Source: Brienomyrus brachyistius (taxonomy: Eukaryota; Chordata; Actinopteri; Osteoglossiformes; Mormyridae). From it: DNA of 64,000 bases. Numbering within the stretch: position 1 is the first letter of the stretch; each line of letters starts with the position of its first letter. This document shows, piece after piece, positions 1 to 11,929 of this stretch. The notes beneath the pieces are model-generated. The model had not been told where the DNA came from, did no database searches, and saw nothing but the letters and a program-made list of their open reading frames with translations. Location of the stretch: the NCBI RefSeq assembly GCF_023856365.1, contig NC_064548.1, forward strand, positions 22,616,461 through 22,680,460, in the 5' to 3' direction. The position numbers and the translations under genes were made by a program.

Positions 1-608
1 GCTCGGCATGGGGGCAGATAGATTGACAGATGGGAAAGATGAATTCTGCATCCTGCTCTCGGAATTAATTATAATTGTATTGCCCGTCTCCAAGCTGCTG
101 ATGTAACCAAGGTCCACAGGCGTTAATGAAAAGGGAAAAATCAATGACTGTTGTAGCAGATCATTGTAGGGGTCACAGCGGTGCCATGATTGTCACCGTG
201 GTCCATTTCAGAGCACTTCGCTTTGAAGTGGTTTGCTTGTGGCCCTGGGATATAATGACACGTCCGTTAGGTGTCGTAAAGGACAGCATCTGCGATATGC
301 GTTAGGGGCTACAACACTCGAGGGCCATCAGTGTCACATGACCCTTTAAGAGACGAGCAATAACAGGTTGTGGGTTCTGCGGACCAGCGGGCCAACATCA
401 CAGCCGAAAGCGAACCCGTTTGCTGATTTTGATCACGGCGCCCACGTCCATCACCGTTTTTAGGATCTGTGCGCTAGTTAGTAAGGTGGATCTATGCAAC
501 TTACGGGTTCGGGCCACCGGAGGTCAATTAATGATCATTCAGTCTGAAGTACTTCAGCAAAGAAGCCAGCTGCCTAAATATGTAAAACTGAAAATGTAAA
601 CAGTATCC

Positions 609-650
609 TCATCATCATCATCCGCATCATTCATCATCATCATCATCATC
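609..650. repeat. (CAT)n microsatellite
   Basis: CATCATCAT runs, interrupted once by CCG and once by a T insertion. Confidence 0.95.
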
Positions 651-3324
651 GTCGACCTCACTACTGCTGTTGTCGTTAGCGATAAGCAATAAACGGTATC
701 GTGCTTTTCTTACAGTTCGGAAAAACAATGCATTAAATAAAATAGACGAGGAAAAACAAGCGATAAAAATTACGGCAGAATTTATAAGTCATAAAACTAA
801 TAAAATCAACTCAATAAAACCAGCTGCAAAAATGCAGGTGAAAGGGACTGATGAGATCTTAAAGAAAGTCTGAAAATAAGATTCCATCAGCCTAATGTTG
901 ACATAAGGATTGTTCCAAGGGACTGACACCCTCGTAATTAGATTGCTGCTTCAAGTGCCAGTTCCGTGAGTCAGAACCTCCTCTCGGCACACAACGAGGT
1001 AATTCAGACGAGCTTTTACGGAGTCCATTCCTCAGCCACCTGGTGGTGTTTTGGTTAAGAAGCCAAGCTTGTTCTCACAATGTTGACTTATACTGAGGCT
1101 TACTCATTACCTACAAGCTTACTTATTTCTCATAAGTGACAGTGATGGTGCCCAGCCTGGGCATAAAGTTAGAGGAGGGGTTGTGACTGAGGTCCAGCCT
1201 GGACAGGCATGGCTCTGGACAGGAAAGGAGGGAGATGGAATATAGTCGTATGGAAAGCTAAAAGGTACCACCTCAGACTCTAGAAGGATTGTTGAGCTCG
1301 GCGTGGAGCTTAATGCAGTAGTTATATGAGCAAAGCATGGTTAACCAGTTTGTAGGCGCAAAGCTATGTATGTAAGCTTCATTAATTCTGGGGGCTAGGG
1401 GGCACCCGGAGAACCGGTTTGACCCAGCTCGGCTTGGAGCACGGGCATGCCCTGCCTCCCATGCATGCAGCGTGCCCTGCGTGTCTGCACAGGCTTTACC
1501 CCAACAGAGCTACATACAAGAAATGCGACTCTGACTTGTCAACAGAGCCCTGCATTGTGAGGTTGCATTTAGCCATCTCTGCCAGCCCCCGTACCCAACG
1601 TGTCTGTTTGTTCGCGTGGGTAAGGAAGGTGGGTAAGGGTTCCCAGGGGTTTGGCGTCCCGCCTGGCAGCGGTTGGGACTTTAACCCTTTACCCTCCATC
1701 GATCTGGTACTGTTGGGGCACGCAGCCTGTTACCTGCCCGGCCATGAAACAGGACCCCTGTTGTAACCTTTATGTTCTCTCCAGAACAGTAAACAATCCA
1801 TCCCCAATCGATTTCTTTATGGGAGTGTACATAAGTCGGTTAGCTGGTAGGTGTGAACATGAATAATTAACGAACAGCACAGTCAGAACATCTGTGCTGC
1901 TCTAATGGTGAGAGAGGTGGGATATCAGCTGATGTTTTCCTTCTCTTTTTTTTCCAGGTATGTGTCATTTGCCTTTGCTCCTCCCCCTGACCCAGCCCAC
2001 CTGTGCACTTGGCCAGTGACTGAAGAGCGATGGCTGCAGATATGCGCCGAGAGGTTGGCCAATCAGGACACTTCTCAGTGTATGGCGTACTCTTGGGGAG
2101 AAATTGGACAGAGAGTCTGTACATCAGTTCCTAGTTTCCTTCTTTGCCACTTGGCATCCTTCTGACATCTTGGTTTTCTTGCATGACGGTGGCTGTAAAG
2201 AAGGCAAAGAAGATGGGTACATTGAAAGATATAGACCACACTAGCACAGTGTACCATCAGCCTGGACTGTTACTCTCAGAGGCCGTGAAATTCTTGCGGT
2301 GATGATAGTCGGGCTGAAACAGAAATCCGAGATCTAAATGTTGGAAACTAATATCATGCCTTTTGCCAATCCTATTGCTACAGGAATTGCATACAAGAAA
2401 TGAATATGCCGTAAACCCATACATATGAGAAATTGTTCCAGATATATAGAATCTAAGTCCTGTTTCCAATATGTTCAGTGTTTGAAAGCTTGATCAGAAA
2501 GATAGCGGATTTGAGAATGCGTCCATCTTCTGAAGGGTTTTGACTCTGGACAATTGAGGCAGCCTTCGTTTAAGAGAGAGGAGAGCAAGCAGTAATTGTC
2601 TGTTTGTCAACTGACAGGGGAAACAGTGTGGAAAAGGTTAAATGGCTGTGGTTTGGAGGACTGTGATGAAGCAGACAGGTCTTGGGTCAGAACAAAACAA
2701 AACACACCTGTCACGGTGGGAAACTGAAGGCAGCTGAAGTGGAAGTGTGGGTGGAAATGTGTCTGCACGCTGCTATTCTGACACGGGTTCGCCTCCCGCG
2801 TCACTTCACTTGAGAAGAAATGCGATATCTGGGATCTAAGCGATATGTGAACGTGCACACACGCTGGGAAAGGCATGCACACGCATTCACACACTGAGCG
2901 CGCTCCAGCGTCGTGCTATAAAGGGAGCCATCGCCACCAAGACCTAAGTACGGGGGGATCTAATGGCAGGGCTGTAACGGCCCCATTAATCTCGGCCGAC
3001 AGTTTGGGGCTGACAGCCGATGTGTCGCCCTCACTCAGGCACTCTCCCCACCACGGCCCGGGTCCGCTATGCGAACGAAGTCGGTTCTGTAACCACAAGA
3101 GCGGGCCGCCTTGTACGGCCATCAAGATTTCTGGGTCACGTATGTCTAGTGGGTCATGTGACTGATCGAGCATTTGTCACGTTTCATGCCCTGATGTTTG
3201 AAAAAAGAAAATCTGGAACGATTTTATTATGTAGAAAACGCTGTAAAGGGAAAATGCTGCATGTGTCAGGGCAGCTGGTTTACCGATCGTGAGTGTGTGC
3301 TTTTGCGTTGCAGGAAACATACTT
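651..3324. other. Intronic stretch with nothing recognised
   Basis: No repeat family, exon or RNA gene is recognised. Open frames here (up to 115 codons) have no family resemblance and no splice context. Confidence 0.6.
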
Positions 3325-3476
3325 GCATTCATTTAGCAGACTGTACAACCGGAGAATGCAGTCAGTCCCTGGAGTATTTGGGGGTTAAGGGCCAGACGGA
3401 GAAATCACTCCGCAGGCCCCAGGATTTGAACCAGTGACCTTCCAAATATACGGACACCATCCTAGCCCACTGAGTG
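3325..3476. repeat. Dispersed fish repeat, 'CATTTAGCAGAC' family
   Basis: CATTCATTTAGCAGACTGTA, GGGGGTTAAGGGCC, CAGGATTTGAACCAGTGACC and a final CCCACTGAG occur in the order seen in a common fish repeat that ends in a box B-like motif. I recognise the pattern from memory and cannot name the exact family. No coding content. Confidence 0.65.
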
Positions 3477-3879
3477 AAATGGGGATGAAAGAAATGCTAT
3501 CGGCATTATCCCTTCAACTTTTTAAACAACTTTAAAAAAAACAGCATATTGTGTCTGATGTCATTTTTTCCCCTGCTGGTGGGTGGAGTCATTAAAGGCA
3601 TTAAAATTGAGGTAATATGTGTGAATAGAGGCAATGTGCACATAGTGTATGTGTCACTGCTTGTGTGTGATTTTTGTGTAGCGTACGTGTGTAATATGTG
3701 TGTGCTAGCCCGCAGCTCCTCTGAGGTGCAGGTGTCATGGAGCCTGCTGACATCGGCGCCCCCCGATGGCCTCTCATGACATCCTGGCTACAGACCTTCC
3801 CACAGCGTGTCTCTCGTGAGCAGAGCCCGGGGGAAGTTGAAGCCGCGGGAGCACCTGACACTTCTGCAGGGTGTCCCGT

Positions 3880-3985
3880 ATCAGAGTCTCCATCCTGCTC
3901 CGCTTATAGACCCGCAGGCGCGCGCGTGCGCCGGGAGCAGGCAGGCGCTGACAGCGAGCGGGACGGGAGCCGCGCTTAAGCTGAG
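3880..3985. promoter_or_regulatory. Local CpG-rich patch
   Basis: CAGGCGCGCGCGTGCGCCGG and GACAGCGAGCGGGACGGGAG give a cluster of CpGs about 100 bp long in otherwise CpG-poor DNA. It could belong to an alternative promoter or enhancer, but no first exon with a signal peptide is seen downstream. It is too short to be called a CpG island with confidence. Confidence 0.25.
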
Positions 3986-4534
3986 CCAGCTTCCCTGTCT
4001 CCCAAACTCGCAATAACGACCCTTTTTGTTTGAGCGACTCGTCACGGGAGATTTCTCAAACCTCCCTCTGGTAAAGACAGCGCAGGTCGTCCAGGATTTC
4101 GCCGTGAGTGGCGGGTAGATCAAGGATCGGGGCTTCAAGGTAGTAGAGCCAGTGAGGAAACCTCGTTATTGATTAGGCATTAATATTCCCGACTGCCGAT
4201 GAGACTGCTTTTATACTGAGGTCGAAAGGTCGGGAGGTTCGGTGTAGATCACTGTGTGCAGTTTTGCAGCAGCTTTAGTCTCGGCTGAGGAGTACCCGGG
4301 TGGGGTTGGCCCCGCCGATCAGCACAGTAAAGTCCCAAACACCGTAAAGACGAGCAGGAAAGACGTGGCTGCAGGGCGTCCACCCAGCCAGCACCGTGAA
4401 AGCAGATGGAGAATCTCACCGCCTCGAGAACATTAACTGTTTAAGTGTTTGCTTCTCACTTTAAAAGATTGTTTATTATTGTCGTGGAATTTCTGCATCG
4501 GAATTTCCTGATTTAGCTGGGGATGCGCTCCCCC

Positions 4535-4735
4535 ATTTTTCCGGTCTCCACAAGGGGAATCTGAATTTTATAAGAATGTGGGACTGCAATAATAAAAACT
4601 AAAAATGTAAAAAGTCTTCTATTTTGTTTGGTTAGTTATGGTTAGGGCTGGGTAGGGATTAAGGCTGACCCCATTTGGATTAGGCTTTTGCCCATGGAAA
4701 TGAATGCAGTCCTGGCAAAGAAACAGACACCTAAT
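4535..4735 (+). repeat. GTCCCCAC-family repeat, copy 1 (plus)
   Basis: Contains TCTCCACAAGGGGAA, CTAAAAATGTAAAAAGTC, ATTTTGTTTGGTTAGTTATG, GGTTAGGGCTGGGTAGGG and CCATGGAAATGAATG. These blocks recur in the same order in six other copies in this window. It is followed at once by a TG array. Non-coding. Possibly a miniature DNA transposon. Confidence 0.8.
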
Positions 4736-4736
4736 C

Positions 4737-4737
4737 T

Positions 4738-4795
<58 letters not shown>

Positions 4796-4796
4796 A
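4737..4796. repeat. (TG)n microsatellite with CG insert
   Basis: About 19 pure TG units, then CGCGCG and a further TG run. It lies between a GTCCCCAC-family copy and an L2-like/SINE tail. Confidence 0.97.
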
Positions 4797-4912
4797 TACC
4801 CTGTGATAGACTGGCATCCTGTCCACGGTGTACTTTGTGCTGCCTGGGATGGGCTACAGGCCATTGGCGACCCCATCCCTGACCAGAATACGTGGTGAGA
4901 AGATGAATGGTT
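4797..4912 (+). mobile_element. 3' part of L2-like/SINE family next to a TG array
   Basis: CCTGTGATAGACTGGCATCC, TGTCCACGGTGTAC, TGCTGCCTGGGATGGGCTAC and AGAAGATGAATGG match the 3' end of the family seen at 53401 and 55868. The element's own GTGTGTG stretch just upstream has apparently grown into the (TG)n array at 4737-4796. Confidence 0.75.
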
Positions 4913-6763
4913 TACCAGAGTGAAAGAAAAAAAACGAAACTCGTGATCCCTTCCAAAGACGGGAATGAAGCAGCGCCGGTTAGGAACTTATTACAAATAC
5001 AGATGTGAAATACAGATGTGAAATACAGATGTGAAACGCATTGTGAGCGTTCAGCACAAGCAGGTTCTTAAAAAGCCACACATTCAGCCTCAGCCAGGAC
5101 TCTTATTGATGGCTGGCATGAGCAGATCTTCAAAATAACAGAGGAGCACACAGTCATCAGCTTGAGTGGTGTGTGACTTCACAGCCTGCATAGTTTCTCA
5201 TGATGACTGTCACTAGCAGTGCAGATCCACTGAGATGAGGAGCACTTCTCAGCATTGAAACATAGTGACCACGCATAGAATTGGTGTTTCTCTGCTTATA
5301 TCTGTAGCTAATTATGGGCAAACAGCGAAAGGTTTTGAGGGAGTTATTACCGAAAATGAATCCACATTCCTCACATATTATTTTTTGATGATTGTGGTAT
5401 CGATTAAAGTCTGCTGCTCCCCCTGTGTTTGCTACAGTCACCCCCTTCAAAAACATCACCCCCCCCCCCCCCCGCCCCATTTACACCTCACACGGCCTTC
5501 AAACTTTTCAAAGTCCGCTCATCAAAGCGCAGCCTTGGAGACCATGAGATAAGCAGAGATTCTGAGCCATGGACCCTGTCGCTGGCATGGCCGTCACAGA
5601 TGATGAAGTCACTTCCCTTTCAGCGTACGATCCAAGGCCAGTAACATTTTTAAAGCGATTTGTTTTGTATTCTGATCTGCCAGTTGAAAAGTCACATGCT
5701 AACTTCCAAATATAGGCTCTTATTTAATTTCTAACCTTGAACTAAAGGTCATTATCAAAAACGGAGCAAAACTCAACAGGTACAAGAGATTCATAGATCA
5801 TTAGTCTTTGTGTCACTTAGTTTCAAAACAAGGTTTCTAGCAGTATTGTAACATAGTATTAATTGATTACGGGTTAAAGGTTCCGAGAGCAGAATACCAG
5901 ACTAGATAAAATAAAGTTAAAATGGATCGACAATGAAACTGCCTGTATAAGTAAATTGCTTGACCAAGGTTCCCAGAAAATAACCCCAAACTCTGGTGCA
6001 AAGTGACTGGACTTCATGGTTTTTCCTTTTGGTTCTGTTCAGGCTACAAGAGCCTGTCCATAACATGCAATCTAACAGAAGTAGTGAAACTGTCCCAGAG
6101 AGGGCAGAACACGAGAACATGCCTTGTATAAGAACTATGGGGGTGAACTGTAGTAGTGAGACCAGGCAAAACCCAGTTAACATGGGGAAAATCTGTAAAG
6201 CTGCATTTAAGGACCTGGAACCAGACCCAGAATGTTAGAGAAGGGAGGAAACAGGAGAACCTACTCAGCCTCTCCAAGGGGAGCCAGAAGAAGCACAAGA
6301 ATATGTCTGAAGAGGAACTATTTTCAGGTTCTCCCTTTCCTTACTTCCGTAACATGCTGAGGTCACCTCATAACACAATCCCTTATTGGCTGCCTACCTA
6401 TAAGTATCTGTCTACTACAGTAACTACAAGATGGGGGGGGGGGGGGGGGGGGGTGTGGGGGGTGGTAGCGTGTAGGGCAAGCTGACCAATCAGAGCACAG
6501 AGGGTGAACAGAGACGCACAGTATGAGAAAAATGAAGTGTTTTAGATCATTGAAATATGTAAATTTATTCTAGTAGATCCAAAAATGAAATTATGATCAG
6601 TAAAATTTAGCATAATAGCCCCCCTTTAAGGCTTTATGGAACAAAGTGTGCTGTTCCTGCTGGAAAGTTACCTAAAAGGCCTGGCATACTGTGAACTACT
6701 GTAGTGTAATCATAGCTAAATCCTTACCTGTTTACCATCTACTCATCTAACCATCTATGGGTT
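4913..6763. other. Intronic stretch, two long homopolymer runs
   Basis: Contains a triplicated AATACAGATGTGA unit near 5000-5035, a C15 run at 5459-5473 and a G21 run at 6433-6453. Nothing else recognised. Confidence 0.6.
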
Positions 6764-6798
6764 TCATCATCATCATTATCATCATCATCATCCATCCA
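6764..6798. repeat. (ATC)n microsatellite
   Basis: TCATCATCATCATTATCATC and onward to ATCCATCC. Confidence 0.93.
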
Positions 6799-6854
6799 TA
6801 ACTGCTTATTCTGCTCTGGATGGTAGGGACTTATCTGTTTAGTCTATTAATATT

Positions 6855-6935
6855 GTAACATTTATACATTTTACAGATTTGTTTACAGTAGCTGGACATT
6901 TATACGGGCGTTAAGTGAATTATTTATACTGAATT
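6855..6935. repeat. Fragment of a 'ATTTTACAGATTTG..AGCTGGACATTTA' fish repeat
   Basis: CATTTTACAGATTTGTTTAC and AGCTGGACATTTATAC followed by GTTAAGTGAATT match a short repeat that often precedes a box B-like end in fish genomes. The downstream half is missing. Assigned by memory only. Confidence 0.4.
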
Positions 6936-7084
6936 ATGCTATTGAGGATTAGAGAAATTATTTGCGGGACCTGAATCTGAAATGTTTCTGCATCAATTAT
7001 GCAGATTGGTCTGAAACTGGGCTGATCACTTTCTTGGCAGTCTTGGTGACCTCTACAACCTCTGCTTAATCGCCCCATCCTGAA

Positions 7085-7170
7085 AAGCTCAATCTGTCAT
7101 TCTTAATTATGCATTAATCACACCGTTCTGAGTTTATAATGCAGCCGGCAGAATAATTTAAGACCATATA
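7085..7170. promoter_or_regulatory. Candidate conserved non-coding element
   Basis: TCTTAATTATGCATTAATCA is a dense, partly palindromic cluster of POU/homeodomain-type sites, followed by TTTATAATGC and GAATAATTTAAG. Composition suggests an enhancer, but there is no alignment behind this call. Confidence 0.25.
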
Positions 7171-10006
7171 TTTTATTCAGGTTTCATAGGCTTTTACCCA
7201 GTAGCTTGCGCTAAATGAGAATCTTGAGCTAAGTATTAAAAGTACTTTTTGTTACAAAGAGCGATGAAGGAACTAACAGTCTGTCTTTCATTAGAATTGT
7301 ACGCTAATGTGTTTTGATCTCTGTATCCTTTTAAGATATACAGGGCTTACAATATGTTTAAGTCGGTAAAATTGGGTTTAAATACAGTACATTTTCCTGC
7401 TCTGGGGGCTACGCAAAGCCCTTTGCTCAGTAATTGCCATTCTTGTTTTGCTTGCGCGTTTTAGCAAGGGAGCCCCGCTGGAGATGCCGAGCGTGGTTGT
7501 GTTCGATTAGCCGGCCGCCAAGCAGATCCAGCTAAGCGAACCAGTCTCCAACAGAAAGCCACAGGAGGGCGTCAGTGGTGCGGAGGCCCCCCAGGGGACC
7601 GGCGAGCCTGGGTCTGTGTCTTCCCCCGACCGCAGGTTCACCCAATTTCCCAATCTAAACTGCAGGGGCTGTAAAAAATAGTAGAGGAGGATGGAAAATC
7701 CACGGCCTTCAGGATAATGGAGAAAGAGAAGCATGAGATATTGGAAATAAGCAGTTGTGTGGAAATCTTTTACAATGCCCCCCCCCCCACCTGCCACCTC
7801 CAGCAGGAAGGGGAACCAGGCAATGAGCTCTGGGAAAACCTTGCAGGGCTGTTCATTCTCATTGTGATTCACCTGCATTCTAGCCACACCGTAATTGTGT
7901 TAGTGCAGCATTTTAAGAGCTTTTTCCTTTGTTTTGCTTTTTTGAGGAATTGCGGCAAAGCTCTCTGAGTGCTTAATAGTTTTTATCAAGACGACACGCC
8001 CACTGTCACCAGGCGCTCTCTTCCAGGTTCGGCGGGATGTAAGACTTCCCAAGGCTGGCCACGTCCAAGCAGTACTCCTGGTTTTGTCAATGAGCTCGCT
8101 TCGCGGAAATGCGTATCAAAGATGACCTCCATACCTTTCAATTTAGAACTTTTAATCCATTTATATTGTGCCTTATTTACGGAAGCAATTCACTACAGCA
8201 TCCCTACAGCAGGTTTCCTCCCGGGACAGAAATCGTTGCTCACAGCCCCCTGCATTAATGGTTTCAGAAATAACCAATTTTATTTATCAAATATTGTCAT
8301 CAGGGATCTGTTTGTCGTGGTCTGCACTCATAGGTCAAAGAGGGCACCAATCAGAAGGGATCTGATTATAAGCCACTCTGTACCTAGCTGCGGACTGTAC
8401 CATTGCAGAAGGGGAGACTGGATGGTCATACCATTGATTGAAAGAACTGAATGTGACCCAAGATGACAGACACACCTCGTCCATCCTCACACACGTTGTC
8501 AGTCATGTCAGAGATAGGTAAATGCATGCCCTCTCTCCTAACTAAAATGGTTTAGGTGTCTCATGTGATGTGGAGCACCTTTGTGTTACATTTTCACTGA
8601 TATCAATTTTATAGGTGACCAAAACTGTTGGTTAAGTGGTTAGAAATTTTATGGATAGATGGATATTTTATTAGTAAGTGTCCTTTCTTTTTAAGTTTTA
8701 ACTCTTCATTTCTAACAAGAACATCCTGAAAATGACAGTTGCGATGTCTAGTAAAAGGGCCAGAGTGTGTGGTCAGTAAACACAGTGAATGCTGCATCAC
8801 TCAGAGGAACCTCTTCGCCACCCCAAAGCTTATAAATCAGATAATGGATATAAACAGCAGCTGCTTGAAAGTACTCTTCTCAGTCTCCTGGAATTAGTTT
8901 CATCTTGGAATTGACTCCATTCCTGCGTAAACAGATTTTTCCTCCTTCCCATTTTTTGGGATTTTTTTTTTTAATTTTTGGAATCATTTCTGTGATAATC
9001 TCTGGTTTACCAGCTACTTTTTCTAGGACTCGTAGGAATTGTGACCCTTCTGTGCCACTATGCTACCTGCTGACCCAGAAAGTTTGAGTTAAGGAAACAT
9101 CTCCCTGTTGAGCTTCATTCTAGTCCTGATTTTTTTCATTTTTTTTTTTATACCCGAATGCTCAAGTCACAGCTAAAACCCTTCCACCAGCATGGTGGCC
9201 CACACTCCCCGTAGGCTCCTGTGACACCAAAGACCAGCAGCCTACTCGACTTCCTGGCCAGGCTCGCGGTCGGCTGTGAGGCAGGGGAGAAACAGGATGC
9301 CGTGGTTAGCTGTAGCTATTTCCGGACAGCGACGACAACCTCCGTTGCACCGAATGTGGCCTGCAGAATTAGTTTTATGCACACACACCTTAAATCTTGT
9401 TTTTCAGCAGGGTGTACTACCAGAAGGACCAAGGAGAGGCCCACTTTGATAATGAGAGGAAGGCAGGAGCCATACACCAATCACTAAAGGCAGTGTCCAG
9501 AGGGCCAGCACACATAGTCTGGGCACCCCTGGGCCGAGACTAAGCCCCAAAGCAATTAGCAAGTTTCTAGAGTGGAGTGTCTCTGCAGAGCAGGTGATTG
9601 GCCATCCCTTGATGGATTTGGGCGGGCCTTGATGATTGACAGATACCAGCCTGAATGGCAGAGTGGTTAATAGGATCTCTGTTACTCTGTAGTCTGTACT
9701 GTGACTGACCGTAATGATGGATTCATGTAAAGGGGTGGCTTCTGCAGCTAACTCAGCTATATATTGTTCACCATAAAACGGCTTCCCTTTGGCCCAGCTG
9801 ATTAGCAACACTTTACTTCCTGCAGGTTGAAGAAGGGAATAGAGACCAGAATGAACTATAGAAGCACCTCAGTATCCACGATTTTTTTTTTCTAGCAGGA
9901 ATTTAACAAATGCTGGCTTTTATATTAAATGATATCCAGTGGGTGTCATAGAAGGCCCTCGTTCATTAAGGTCTGAGGAATGTTCTTATGTGCCGTCACT
10001 TGTAGA
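7171..10006. other. Intronic stretch with nothing recognised
   Basis: Mostly complex sequence. The 165-codon frame at 7969-8466 looks random and resembles no family I know. Confidence 0.6.
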
Positions 10007-10097
10007 CAGAGGCGGAAAGTTCCAGTCCAGGACTGGTTGGTTGAAAGAAAACCATTGTCTGTATTTGAACTTTCTGGACCTGAACTTTCCACCTCAG
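10007..10097. mobile_element. Short palindromic hAT-like element (91 bp)
   Basis: CAGAGGCGGAAAGTTCCAGT at the left matches the complement of the right end, CTGAGGTGGAAAGTTCAGGT, over about 24 bp with four to five differences, leaving a small centre. It would fold into one long hairpin. CAGAGG-type ends occur in hAT miniature elements. No clear 8-bp flanking duplication is visible, so superfamily placement is tentative. Confidence 0.65.
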
Positions 10098-11929
10098 GTG
10101 ACTAACTATGATTAAAGGTGATTAAAACTCGTGTCCAAATGAAAACCACAGAAGAATAGATTAGCGGCCGTGAGACTGATCTCCTGGATGAGCGAGAGAT
10201 TGTCTGACAAGTGGGACTTGTTCACAATGTGATGTCTTGGTAAGCCAAGCTTTGCTTGAAGGCCTAAATGGAAAGGTGTATCAGGACGTGATTGGTGCCC
10301 CCTGGCTGCAGTGTGTGCGTCGCTCTGATTACCCTCTCCAGTGCTGCACTGTTTTTTCTTGCAGTTTCATGCAGTTTCACTGTAAACAGTGATGAAGGAT
10401 GTTAATCTCGCATACTGGTCCGAAGGGACACAGCTTGGTTTACAACGAACTCTGCCTTTTTAATATCGAAAATGCAACAGAAAAAGTTAACTAATGCCAG
10501 TAGATACAAGCACAAAGCAAATCTGGTTTAGATAGTTTTAGTGGTATTTTCAAATGTTCTGCACGACAGGAGCATTTTTATTATTATTATTTTTTGAGGC
10601 CTTAAAGCTTTACAGGTTTGTAGAAGTTTGTGGATAGTTCCCTCCAGAACTCTGGAGGCTGAAGGCGATTAAATTTAAATCAGTCTTGAACAGACCCCTT
10701 TGGGGCACAAAGTAATGTCAGTTTTCATGGGCCTACCTGCCACTTTTAACTAAATGCAAAGTGTAATAATATCCCTTAATATAAAGCCTGATATTTTGTT
10801 GAAGCAATTTGGGATAAGATGCTTGCTCAAGGGAATGACAGCAGAGCTCCTTCTGGGCCCAGAACTGGCCTCGCAGGGATGGTACCTGTGCAGCATGTCG
10901 AGCTTTAAGAAGTTCTGCATTGGGTTTGAGCAGGGCTGCAATCGGGGACGCTGAAGGGAGCAATGGCTACGGCCTTTGAATGTCGGGCTGCTGGGGTTGC
11001 AGAGAGGCCCACGCGCTGTACCCGGGGAACATTCCGGCACATTCCTGCGGTTCCTGATTTCTGAAGATTTGTGGACTGTCCAAATCTCAGGGGGGACTCA
11101 GCTTAAATCAGCCGCTGAAAGGGCCCATTTTGGACACTGTAACATTTATGACTTTTTAGCTGCTACTTTTACTCAAAGCGCCATTCAGCTTTCGTTTATT
11201 TATGTTTCTGGACATTTTTTATCGCTCAAAAATGCTACAGTCGGGCCCGTCCTAGACCATGAACCAGCAACTTTCAGTTTATGAGGCTGTGTTGCACTGT
11301 TATATCTGCTGACCAATAACCCCATAGGTTTAGAAAATGCAGAGAATATAACCATGAACCATTCACATCAAAATTAATACCAATTTAAACCCATATATGT
11401 GTAAATCCCAGATCCTCTTTGTGCTATAAAAAAATCCCTTGTGCAAATGGACAGGCAGGTTTTGGGCTAAATTACCATTGCAAATACAGTCTTTGCTGTC
11501 AAGAGAATTAAAGCAAGGAGCTCCAGTCCATTCAGAGAAACTCTCCATAGCTTAATCATTTTCCATCTTCTTTGTTTACTGACTGCCGTATTCATGGGGA
11601 TGGAGCTTGGCGGAGAGGGAAGGTATCATTAACAAACCGGGGATTTCCGCTTTCCGACGCCTTATCTGCCGTGTCGCCGTGAGCCGTGACCAAGCTGTGC
11701 CCCGAGTCTGAGGCGTCGCTCGCCTGCTCGTGTCAGCCTCTCGCCCGTAATCCCATCAGAAAAGCAGCGGTATTAGCATGCTTGTGAATGAGCGTTTAAT
11801 CGGAGCGAGGCCAGAGATGAGCACGGATCACGGAACTGACCTGGGTGTGACAGTCATCTCATCTGATCTGGTTTGCATACAGCACGGCTCCCTGAATTAA
11901 TACGATCGCCGCATATCGTCAAAGAAATT
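10098..11929. other. Intronic stretch, faint repeat traces
   Basis: GATGCTTGCTCAAGGGAATGAC near 10818 and ATGAACCAGCAACTTTCAG near 11259 faintly resemble the SINE-like repeat at 3325, but are too diverged to annotate. The remainder is unremarkable. Confidence 0.5.

Noticed and set aside
608..873. 67-codon Lys-rich frame at 670-873
   Set aside because: AT-rich low-complexity frame after a CAT microsatellite. No family match.
3700..4440. ERBB4 exon 1 in the CpG-rich region
   Set aside because: No frame has a signal peptide followed by a phase 1 donor, and the frames present do not resemble the ERBB4 N-terminus.
7969..8466. 165-codon plus-strand open frame
   Set aside because: No recognisable domain, no start context, and it begins right after another frame's stop. 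It looks random.
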